From Candidatus Symbiothrix sp. (lineage in GTDB: Bacteria; Bacteroidota; Bacteroidia; Bacteroidales; Azobacteroidaceae), in assembly GCA_031270925.1 (NCBI GenBank), contig JAISWY010000190.1, positions 1-5,929 on the forward strand: a DNA stretch of 5,929 nt, read 5' to 3'. This document shows positions 1 through 5,608 of this stretch, piece by piece. Under the pieces are notes generated by a model that worked only from the letters and a program-made list of their open reading frames with translations, was not told where the DNA came from and did no database searches. A program made the position numbers and the translations under genes. Positions within the stretch are counted from its first letter, which is position 1. Every line of letters begins with the position of its first letter.

Positions 1-251
1 TTGAGCATACTTTGTACGTTTTCACCGAAAAAAGGCGCTTCGATGGCTAATTCGTCGGGTAAAAATTCGTCGATCAAACTGATTACGCGCTCGAAAATCC
101 GGCGCAAACGCATGTAATGGTCGTCGTGCTTGTTCAGAATCAAAACGCCCATTGCCAAGAGTTGGGGATTGTTGTTCAGAACTTTAATTAATCCGTAACC
201 CATTACGGTGGTGCCGGGGTCGATGCCTAAGATTATTTTTTCTTTAACCAT
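1..251 (-). CDS. ruvC: RuvC Holliday junction endonuclease, N-terminal part (cut by window edge)
   Basis: RuvC is the cytosolic dimeric nuclease that resolves Holliday junctions together with RuvAB. Only the first 83 codons are present; the gene runs off the left edge. The translation starts [20 protein letters not shown], which carries the family's first strand and the catalytic aspartate in GIDPGTT (D11, matching E. coli D7). It continues to [18 protein letters not shown], which holds the second acidic catalytic residue (E71, matching E. coli E66) and the conserved FF.EN.QS segment. The remaining catalytic acidic residues lie outside the window. The ATG at 249-251 is chosen because it puts the first catalytic Asp at the usual distance from the N-terminus. 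It begins 48 nt after the batB stop on the same strand, so read-through from the Bat operon is plausible. Functionally it is unrelated to Bat proteins. Identification is by motif and I regard it as secure. Confidence 0.95.
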   Translation of the reverse strand, partial: MVKEKIILGIDPGTTVMGYGLIKVLNNNPQLLAMGVLILNKHDDHYMRLRRIFERVISLIDEFLPDELAIEAPFFGENVQSML

Positions 252-274
252 TTTTGAAATTTCGGGGTAAAGAT

Positions 275-293
275 AAGGAAGCGGTTTTTCCTT
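275..293 (-). other. Small hairpin in the batB-ruvC gap
   Basis: The 48-nt gap between batB and ruvC contains a 6-bp inverted repeat, AAGGAA / TTCCTT, with a 7-nt loop. On the minus strand it is followed by ATCTTTACCCC rather than a T-run, so it does not look like an efficient intrinsic terminator. The bases TATCTTTA at 268-275 (minus strand) resemble a Bacteroidota -7 element (TAnnTTTG) with the last base wrong, and no well-spaced TTTG partner is visible. ruvC could therefore have a weak promoter of its own or depend on read-through. This is a weak call. Confidence 0.3.
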
Positions 294-299
294 TCTTTT

Positions 300-1316
300 T
301 CAAGAAAACAACTTAAACCGGCCAAAAAACCTGTTTTTCCGTTCCAAAATAAAAAACTCAGCTATCAATACTACCAACAATATCCACGCGGGAATGGCAT
401 ATTTTTCATCGTAAGCCGAATAGATTTTCGTTTCGATGTCGGATTGTTGCATGGTTTTCAACTGCTTCAAGAGCGCTTTCAAAGCCTCGTTGGTATTATC
501 GACCTGAGCATACATTCCTTTGCCCGCCAACGCAATTTCCTGTGCTGTTTTTTCATCCAAACGGGTTAAAATCATGTTGCCTTCGCGGTCTTTCAAATAG
601 CCGTTGGCAGTGGGAATGGGGCCGCCTTTGGTAGAACCGACGCCTAACACATTGACGACAATACCGCTTTTGACAGCTTCCTCAGCAGAAGAAACGGCAT
701 CACCTTCGTGATTTTCGCCGTCGGTTATCAAAATAATAGTTTTTCCTACATTCTCGTTGGACGAAAACGAACTTGTTTGGGCTAATTGAATGGCCGCTCC
801 GATGGCCGTACCTTGCGTGGGAACCATCGACGGATTGATCGACTGCAAAAACATTTTGGCAGAAACGAAATCGGCCGTGATGGGCAATTGCACAAACGCA
901 TCGCCTGCAAAAACGATCAAACCGATCTTGTCGTTCTTCAATTCATCGATCAAGCGCGAGAGTATTTGTTTGGACTTTTCCAATCGCGATGGCTTTACAT
1001 CGTTGGATAACATCGAGTTAGACACATCCAAGCAAACCATTACTTCGATGCCTTGCCGTTTGACGGATTCGGTTTTCGAACCGAATTGCGGCCCGGCGAC
1101 AGTCAAAATAAACAAGGTGGCGGCAATCAGCAACAGCCAGCATTTGAGATACTGTTTCCGCAAAGCCAGTCCGGGCATCAAAGGACGAATGAAATCCATG
1201 CTGCCGAAGCGCTTAATCGCTTTTTTCTTTCGCCGCATGTAGAGGAGGAAGAGCGCCAAAAGCAAGGGCAAAAGCGCTAAAAGATATAAATATTCCCGGT
1301 GTTCAAATCGAAACAT
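300..1316 (-). CDS. batB: BatB-type membrane-anchored VWA-domain protein
   Basis: A 338-residue inner-membrane protein with a von Willebrand factor A domain, second of the BatA/BatB pair. A hydrophobic segment at about residues 9-27 is followed by the basic stretch RRKKKAIKRF. A second TM lies at about 59-75. The VWA domain spans about 90-290, and a third TM at about 308-324 is followed by a basic tail. The MIDAS metal site is intact: DVSNS at 97-101, the threonine in QGTAIG (T170), and ITDGE (D199). By the positive-inside rule the basic loops are cytosolic, so the VWA domain is periplasmic (inference). It begins 11 nt after the batA stop, and its ATG lies directly upstream of the first TM segment. 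No Shine-Dalgarno box is visible, as is usual in Bacteroidota. It shares architecture with the adjacent BatA, probably by old duplication, but has longer flanking basic loops. No TPR region is fused to the C-terminus. The assignment to BatB rather than BatA rests on gene order and sequence flavour. Confidence 0.9.
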   Translation of the reverse strand: MFRFEHREYLYLLALLPLLLALFLLYMRRKKKAIKRFGSMDFIRPLMPGLALRKQYLKCWLLLIAATLFILTVAGPQFGSKTESVKRQGIEVMVCLDVSNSMLSNDVKPSRLEKSKQILSRLIDELKNDKIGLIVFAGDAFVQLPITADFVSAKMFLQSINPSMVPTQGTAIGAAIQLAQTSSFSSNENVGKTIILITDGENHEGDAVSSAEEAVKSGIVVNVLGVGSTKGGPIPTANGYLKDREGNMILTRLDEKTAQEIALAGKGMYAQVDNTNEALKALLKQLKTMQQSDIETKIYSAYDEKYAIPAWILLVVLIAEFFILERKNRFFGRFKLFS

Positions 1317-1327
1317 AAGTCATTGTT

Positions 1328-2311
1328 TTAGGGTATGTTTTTTAAAAATGTATATCGCGCCATGATTTCAAGCAAAAATACGAGGAATCCGAGCAGGGCG
1401 AAAAGCCAATATTCTTCCGTTTTTTTGCTGAACTCCTGCACTTGCATTTTCGTTTTTTCCAACTGGTCGATTTCATTGTAAATTTTTTCCAAAGCGGCCG
1501 TATTGGTCGCCCGGAAATACAATCCGCCGGTTTGCTGCGCGATTTTTGTCAGCGTAGCCTCATCAATTTCAACCGGAACGTTTTGATAACGCACACCCAT
1601 CGGCGTTTGAATCGGATAAGGAGCTTCGCCGCGGGAGCCTACGCCAATCGTATAAACACGGATGTTGTAGGCTTGTGCAATTTCAGCGGCAGTAACCGGC
1701 GCTATTTCGCCCATATTATTCGTTCCGTCGGTCAGCAAAATGATGATTTTCGACTTGGCATTACTGTCTTTCAAGCGGCTGACGGCAGTAGCCAAACCGT
1801 GTCCGATGGCCGTTCCGTCTTCAATCATACCGCATTGCGCAACATTTAAGAGATTGAGCAGCACGGCATGGTCGGTCGTGAGCGGACATTGCGTAAAACT
1901 TTCGCCGGAGAACAGCACCAAGCCGATGTTGTCGTTTCGACGACTGTTGATAAACGATGCAGCCACTTTTTTCGCAGCGCGGATACGATCGGGTTTCAAA
2001 TCCTGCGCCAACATCGAAGTCGAAATATCCAATGTCATAGCGATGTCGATGCCTTCGGTGGTGGACGTACTCCAATGATTGGTCGATTGCGGTCGAGCTA
2101 ATGCCACGATTAACAGTGCAATAGCTACTATCCGGCAAACAAAAGGCAGATGCCGCAAATAAATCCGGAATGTTTTTGGCGCATTCGCAAAACCTTCCGA
2201 AGAGGAAAGTTGCAACGAAGCTTGCGCTTGCCGCTGCTTCCATAAATACCAGCCGATCATCGGCAAGAGCAAAAGCAACAATAAAAAATACAGAGGATTT
2301 GCAAATTCCAT
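1328..2311 (-). CDS. batA: BatA-type membrane-anchored VWA-domain protein (aerotolerance regulator family)
   Basis: A 327-residue inner-membrane VWA protein. The N-terminus, FANPLYFLLLLLLLP, is the typical BatA start: a short motif running straight into a TM helix (about 7-24). A second TM at about 57-73 ends in the family motif ALARPQ. The VWA domain (about 85-285) carries a complete MIDAS: DISTS at 95-99, the threonine in DGTAIG (T167), and LLTDG (D195). A C-terminal TM lies at about 301-319. Basic residues at 25-28, 49-60 and the C-terminus flank the TM helices on one side, which puts the VWA domain in the periplasm (inference). The ATG lies 9 nt downstream of the preceding gene's stop, and batB follows after 11 nt, so all are co-transcribed. 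In Bacteroides fragilis the Bat proteins were named for aerotolerance. The molecular partner or ligand of the MIDAS is not shown by the sequence. Confidence 0.92.
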   Translation of the reverse strand: MEFANPLYFLLLLLLLPMIGWYLWKQRQAQASLQLSSSEGFANAPKTFRIYLRHLPFVCRIVAIALLIVALARPQSTNHWSTSTTEGIDIAMTLDISTSMLAQDLKPDRIRAAKKVAASFINSRRNDNIGLVLFSGESFTQCPLTTDHAVLLNLLNVAQCGMIEDGTAIGHGLATAVSRLKDSNAKSKIIILLTDGTNNMGEIAPVTAAEIAQAYNIRVYTIGVGSRGEAPYPIQTPMGVRYQNVPVEIDEATLTKIAQQTGGLYFRATNTAALEKIYNEIDQLEKTKMQVQEFSKKTEEYWLFALLGFLVFLLEIMARYTFLKNIP

Positions 2312-2320
2312 AACGATTGT

Positions 2321-3322
2321 TTATTTAGTTTCGTTTTCGGGAGATTCTTCCTGTTTTTCGCCTTCTTCCGGCTTCGGAACCGGAATCGTCTGATCGACAA
2401 AGAAATAAGCATTCCCGATACTCATTTCGTTTTCTTCCGGCAGCGGACGATATTTCGCGAATTTAACCAAATCGGCTTGAAAAAGCAATCGTTTCAAATG
2501 GTCGAATACGAAATCGGCAGCGCTCACACTACGAATCCGCAGCAGGATTTCGCCGGTCGTCATTTCCATGGCGGCAATTTGGAAACGTTCGTCGATATAC
2601 GTGCGCACCACATCGGTAATTTGCGAATAATATTCTTTTTCCTTGCCTCGTTGCCATAATTTTTCGGATTTAATGGCATCCAAAGCCTGCAAAGCGCGAA
2701 TATGCGGAGGCAAATCGGGTTTCGTTTCCTTTCTAAATGGAAGCCGGATTGTTCGATTTTTCTTCTTCCATTCGATAAGCAAAACCGTGATTAATGCGGT
2801 CAGGATTCTTAGGGCTATAAACAAAACCAGCCATATAATATAATCCTGCCACACAAGTTCCGGAACCAGAATATCCTTGATGTCAAAGAATTGTCCCGAT
2901 TCGGTATCGACCGACACGGACGAAACTTTCAAGGCCAATTCATTGGAATAACAAGTATCCGTGCCAACAATCAACGGAAACGGCGGCAAAAGATAAAGCG
3001 CCGAATCGAAAGAAGTTATCAAGTAATCGTAGCGGATTTGCATTCGGTTGTTGCCGATGTCGGTGGTATCGGGTTGCGAAATTTCCAACACTTCCACGCC
3101 GTCGATTAGCTTTTCGGGAAAATAAGGCAATTGCAGTTGGGCGCCCTGGTCGGCTGCAATCTTCAAATGCAGATGCACCTGTTCACCGATTAATATTTGC
3201 ATTGAATCTAAAGAAGCCTGAATGACAGCTGTTTGCGCAGAAACGGCGCTCGCAATCCATAGAGCTACAATCGTCATTGCGGGTTTGATTCGCAATCGTC
3301 CATATATTGTTTTAACTTTCAT
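2321..3322 (-). CDS. Bat-operon signal-peptide and single-TM protein (BatD/DUF4381-like architecture)
   Basis: A 333-residue protein that sits between DUF58 and batA and has no settled name. A signal peptide covers residues 1-29 (basic MKVKTIYGRLRIKP, a hydrophobic core, cleavage expected after AVSA). Residues about 30-155 form a beta-rich periplasmic domain whose start (SLDSMQILIGEQVHLHLKI) resembles the repeat unit of BatD-type proteins. One TM helix lies at about 160-184 and is followed by EWKKKNR, placing the rest in the cytosol. The helical cytosolic domain (about 204-310) contains RALQALDAIKSEKLW, a YYSQITDVVRTYIDERF segment and LVKFAKYRP. That pattern matches the DUF4381 type found in Bat-like loci of Proteobacteria, recalled from family knowledge and not searched. 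The tail is acidic and rich in Pro and Glu. Its start codon lies 1 nt after the DUF58 stop (TAGTATG), so translation is probably coupled. A role as a link between cytosolic MoxR/DUF58 and periplasmic BatA/B is inference. Confidence 0.85.
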   Translation of the reverse strand: MKVKTIYGRLRIKPAMTIVALWIASAVSAQTAVIQASLDSMQILIGEQVHLHLKIAADQGAQLQLPYFPEKLIDGVEVLEISQPDTTDIGNNRMQIRYDYLITSFDSALYLLPPFPLIVGTDTCYSNELALKVSSVSVDTESGQFFDIKDILVPELVWQDYIIWLVLFIALRILTALITVLLIEWKKKNRTIRLPFRKETKPDLPPHIRALQALDAIKSEKLWQRGKEKEYYSQITDVVRTYIDERFQIAAMEMTTGEILLRIRSVSAADFVFDHLKRLLFQADLVKFAKYRPLPEENEMSIGNAYFFVDQTIPVPKPEEGEKQEESPENETK

Positions 3323-3323
3323 A

Positions 3324-4193
3324 CTATGCTCTTTTATGAAACAAATTCAACAAAGCCGTAACATAATCCTCGTCCGTGCGAATGGAAACAGCATCGACGC
3401 GGCTTTTCTGAAAACCGTTCAACATCTCCGTTTGACGATCGTTCCACCATTGGCGGTAGCTTTTCCGCACTTGCTTCGACGAAGTATCGATCCATTTTTC
3501 ATTACCCAACTCGGCATCGTGGATTTTCATCAAACCCACATCCGGCATTTCCGTTTCACGTTCGTCGTAGATTTGAATTGCCACCACATCGTGTTTCCGG
3601 TTGGCAATCGTGAGGGCGTGTTGATAATCGTGTCCGTCGATATAATCGGAAAGCAAAAACGCAGTACTTCGTTTTTTGAGTACATTGGTTAGGTATTGCA
3701 AAACCTGCTCAATGTCTGTTTTCGTGTTTGTTGGCTGAAAATCAATCAGTTCGCGAATGATATACAAGATGTGTTTCTTGCCTTTTTGCGGCGGAATGAA
3801 TTTCTCAATTTTATCGGAAAAAAAGATAACACCGATTTTATCGTTGTTCTGCATGGCCGAAAACGCCAAAGTAGCGGCAATTTCAGTGGCCATGTCTTTC
3901 TTCATACTGCCTCTTGTTCCGAAATCCTTACTGCCCGAAACATCAATTAAAAGCATTAGCGTTAATTCGCGTTCTTCTTCAAACACCTTAACGTAAGGCT
4001 TTGAATATCGAGCCGTTACATTCCAATCAATATCGCGGGTATCATCGCCGAACGAATATTCGCGCACTTCGGAAAACGCCATCCCACGCCCTTTGAAAGC
4101 CGAATGGTATTGTCCTGCAAAAATATTTTGAGATAAACCGCGGGTTTTTATCTCAATTTGCCTTACTTTTTTTAACAGTTCGGAAGTTTCCAC
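3324..4193 (-). CDS. DUF58 family protein with VWA-like MIDAS
   Basis: A 289-residue soluble protein of the DUF58 family, regularly encoded just downstream of moxR. It has no TM segment or signal peptide, so it is cytosolic. The family core is clear: FAGQYHSAFKGRGMAFSEVREY (27-46, split by position) leads into the hallmark RDIDWNVTAR (53-62). Next comes a VWA-like fold with MIDAS motif DVSGS (84-88), candidate threonines near 155-159 and LLSDY (D183). The start is a GTG at 4191-4193. It gives METSELLKKVRQIEIK, the expected family N-terminus. No ATG lies upstream before an in-frame stop at 4248-4250, and the next internal ATG (M38) would remove conserved residues. The first codon lies only 7 nt from a long inverted repeat (4201-4276), which replaces the usual leader. 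The gene is followed after 1 nt by the 333-residue protein gene. A partnership with MoxR is well supported by context; its biochemical activity is unknown. Confidence 0.93.
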   Translation of the reverse strand: METSELLKKVRQIEIKTRGLSQNIFAGQYHSAFKGRGMAFSEVREYSFGDDTRDIDWNVTARYSKPYVKVFEEERELTLMLLIDVSGSKDFGTRGSMKKDMATEIAATLAFSAMQNNDKIGVIFFSDKIEKFIPPQKGKKHILYIIRELIDFQPTNTKTDIEQVLQYLTNVLKKRSTAFLLSDYIDGHDYQHALTIANRKHDVVAIQIYDERETEMPDVGLMKIHDAELGNEKWIDTSSKQVRKSYRQWWNDRQTEMLNGFQKSRVDAVSIRTDEDYVTALLNLFHKRA

Positions 4194-4200
4194 TTTTCTG

Positions 4201-4276
4201 AATTGAGAGTTGAGAATTGAGAGTTGAGAATTTATAGATCTTTGCAGTCACAATTCTCAACTCTCAATTCTCAATT
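4201..4276. repeat. Inverted repeat built from TTGAGAR heptamers (long hairpin)
   Basis: The moxR-DUF58 gap is nearly filled by a two-armed element. The left arm holds four tandem heptamers on the plus strand, alternating TTGAGAG and TTGAGAA (4203-4230). The right arm holds three in reverse orientation (4254-4274), in the order A-G-A. Both arms are edged by AATT. The stretch 4208-4232 pairs with 4252-4276 at 24 of 25 positions, leaving a 19-nt loop (4233-4251) that contains AGATCT. No T-run follows the stem in the direction of operon transcription, so it is not a typical terminator. Its foot lies a few bases upstream of the DUF58 GTG, and the moxR stop is 6 nt from the other foot. Tandem alternating units in both arms suggest a dispersed intergenic repeat or MITE-like element rather than a gene-specific signal. 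No target-site duplication beyond AATT is visible. Confidence 0.9.
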
Positions 4277-4281
4277 AATAA

Positions 4282-5277
4282 TTAGGGTACTTCAATTTTA
4301 TTTAGAATCTCGCTGATAATTTCTTCCGAAGTCAAATTATTGGCTTCCGCTTCGTAACTGAGGCCGATACGGTGGCGCAACACATCGAAGCAAACGGCGC
4401 GAATATCTTCGGGAATCACATAACCGCGATGCTTGATAAAGGCATAAGCGCGGGCGGCCAAAGCCAGATTGATGCTTGCACGCGGGGAAGCGCCGAACGC
4501 AATCATGCCTTTCAACTGCGGCAGACCGTGTTCTTCCGGAAAGCGAGTTGCAAAAACAATGTCCACAATGTATCGTTCGATTTTTTCGTCCAAATACACT
4601 TCGCAGACAATTTTGCGCGCCTCCATAATTTCTTCCTTTTTCAATACGGGCGAAATTTTCAATGTTTTTCCGGAGATATTTTGGCGGATAATGCGTTTTT
4701 CTTCTTCTTTTTTCGGATAGTTAATCAGCACTTTCAGCATAAAACGATCGACTTGCGCTTCGGGCAAGGGATAAGTACCTTCCTGTTCGATCGGGTTTTG
4801 CGTGGCCATTACCAAAAACGGTTCGGGCAAGGGATAAGTATGTTCGCCGATGGTAACCTGACGTTCCTGCATACTTTCCAAAAGGGCGCTTTGCACTTTA
4901 GCCGGAGCGCGGTTGATTTCATCCGCCAAAATAAAATTGGCGAAAACCGGGCCTTTCTTCACTTGGAACTCCTCGTTTTTCTGACTGTAAATCATGGTTC
5001 CGATCACGTCGGCCGGCAGCAAGTCGGGCGTGAATTGGATACGGCTATACTTGGCGTCGATCAGCGAAGCCAATGTTTTGATTGCTAATGTTTTCGCCAA
5101 TCCCGGAACGCCTTCCAGCAAAATGTGTCCGTCGGATAAAAGGCCGATCAAGAGCGATTCTACCAAATGTTTTTGTCCCACAATTGTTTGATCCATACCT
5201 TGAATAATCAAGTTGATGAATCCACTTTTACTTTCGATTTTGTCGTTTAACGCACGAATATCAACAGTTTCATTCAT
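4282..5277 (-). CDS. moxR: MoxR family AAA+ ATPase
   Basis: A 331-residue cytosolic AAA+ ATPase of the MoxR family. MoxR proteins act as chaperone-like remodellers that often serve VWA-domain partners, such as those encoded downstream here. All nucleotide-site motifs are intact: Walker A GVPGLAKT (56-63), Walker B FILADE (115-120) followed by INRAPAKVQSALLESMQE, sensor 1 in ATQNPIEQ (N161), the arginine-finger region in VDRF (R178), and sensor 2 in GASPRAS (R266). A C-terminal helical lid follows, and the length is normal for the family. The ATG at 5275-5277 gives MNETVDIRALNDKIE, a reasonable N-terminus about 55 residues ahead of Walker A. It is the first gene of the leftward operon. A -7-like element at 5317-5324 would give a short leader of roughly 35 nt. 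An 88-nt gap with a heptamer inverted repeat separates it from the DUF58 gene and could change the ratio of the two products. Confidence 0.95.
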   Translation of the reverse strand: MNETVDIRALNDKIESKSGFINLIIQGMDQTIVGQKHLVESLLIGLLSDGHILLEGVPGLAKTLAIKTLASLIDAKYSRIQFTPDLLPADVIGTMIYSQKNEEFQVKKGPVFANFILADEINRAPAKVQSALLESMQERQVTIGEHTYPLPEPFLVMATQNPIEQEGTYPLPEAQVDRFMLKVLINYPKKEEEKRIIRQNISGKTLKISPVLKKEEIMEARKIVCEVYLDEKIERYIVDIVFATRFPEEHGLPQLKGMIAFGASPRASINLALAARAYAFIKHRGYVIPEDIRAVCFDVLRHRIGLSYEAEANNLTSEEIISEILNKIEVP

Positions 5278-5316
5278 ATTTGAGAGTGTTTTTTAATGAT
5301 TTTCTTTTAGCGGATG

Positions 5317-5348
5317 CAAAAATAGTCATGTTATCCTTAATTTTAAAA
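5317..5348 (-). promoter_or_regulatory. Candidate Bacteroidota-type promoter for moxR-bat operon
   Basis: Read on the minus strand, 5317-5324 is TATTTTTG, an exact match to the Bacteroidota -7 consensus TAnnTTTG, about 40 nt upstream of the moxR ATG. The -33 partner would fall near 5345-5348, where the minus strand reads TTTT (three of four bases of TTTG) at a 20-nt spacing. The -7 match is good and the -33 match is mediocre. The position fits the start of the operon. Confidence 0.5.
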
Positions 5349-5477
5349 GAATAAGACGTTAAAAATAATTAATTGATACAGGAAATAATAAGTGATCGTC
5401 CCAAGCAACCCCACCCCATACCGGATGGAAGCCGTCATTTCATCGTCCGACCCGCTGTCGATATTTCTTAGTCTAAT

Positions 5478-5509
5478 ATTGTATAAAATCGCAAAAAGAT
5501 GTACTTTTG
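5478..5509 (+). promoter_or_regulatory. Strong-looking Bacteroidota promoter, rightward
   Basis: TACTTTTG at 5502-5509 exactly matches TAnnTTTG. ATTG at 5478-5481 (three of four bases of TTTG) lies 20 nt upstream, within the usual spacing. Transcription would start near 5516. The -7 box overlaps a 7-bp inverted repeat, TTTTGCG / CGCAAAA with a 2-nt centre (5505-5520), and a further GCAAAA occurs at 5491-5496, so operator function is possible. The nearest ATGs are at 5521 and 5528, only 5-12 nt from the predicted start. The 80-residue gene begins about 90 nt downstream. Confidence 0.6.
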
Positions 5510-5527
5510 CGGTCGCAAAAATGAAAA

Positions 5528-5593
5528 ATGGGTAAACTTTACGTGTTCGGAATACCCAATCGTTTAACGAGAGAAATTAGTTATTTATCATAA
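5528..5593 (+). other. 21-codon ORF with an RsmI-like start (leader peptide or gene remnant)
   Basis: An ATG about 12 nt after the predicted transcription start opens a frame beginning MGKLYVFGIPNRL and ending at TAA 5591-5593, 15 nt before the next gene's ATG. The first six residues match the usual start of RsmI, the 16S rRNA C1402 2'-O-methyltransferase, which typically reads MGKLYVVPTPIGNL. The rest does not follow the family. It may be a decayed 5' end of rsmI left beside its promoter, a leader peptide, or coincidence. The match is recalled, not searched. Confidence 0.25.
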
Positions 5594-5608
5594 TAAAAAA
5601 ACAAGAAT

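Larger units (their letters stand above)
5278..5608. other. 331-nt divergent intergenic region
   Basis: This region lies between moxR (leftward) and the 80-residue protein gene (rightward). It is AT-rich at both ends, with an unusually GC-rich island at about 5397-5457. It holds candidate promoters in both directions (5317-5348 minus, 5478-5509 plus), a palindrome at 5505-5520 and a 21-codon ORF at 5528-5593 on the plus strand. On the minus strand a frame stays open for 77 codons (5346-5576). Its only ATG (5436-5438) would give a 31-residue peptide that starts MTASIRYGVGLLG and ends in an aromatic, hydrophobic TM-like tail, with stop at 5343-5345. On the plus strand a 47-codon frame from a GTG at 5392 overlaps this antisense. 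None of these small frames has enough support to be called a gene; they may be remnants. Confidence 0.6.

Noticed and set aside
790..1242. A 150-codon open frame on the plus strand inside batB
   Set aside because: It is antisense to the VWA domain of BatB, with no motif and no independent signal.
1821..2243. A 140-codon minus-strand frame inside batA
   Set aside because: It is an out-of-frame overlap of batA on the same strand, whose own frame has all TM and MIDAS features.
3222..3692. A 156-codon open frame on the plus strand across the DUF58 / 333-residue gene junction
   Set aside because: It is antisense to two well-supported genes and spans their junction, with no promoter or plausible initiation context.
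4201..4276. The TTGAGAR array as a CRISPR or a standard terminator
   Set aside because: The units are 7 bp with no spacers, which rules out CRISPR. The stem is followed by no T-run and lies within an operon, so a normal intrinsic terminator is unlikely.
4372..5088. A 238-codon open frame on the plus strand opposite moxR
   Set aside because: It lies wholly antisense to a MoxR gene with every catalytic motif intact. The translation is rich in Phe, His and Gln in the way shadow frames are, and shows no recognisable domain.
5392..5535. A 47-codon plus-strand frame starting at GTG 5392
   Set aside because: The rightward promoter lies inside its 3' half and its start has no supporting context. 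It overlaps the minus-strand open frame, so at most one could be real, and I cannot support either as a gene.
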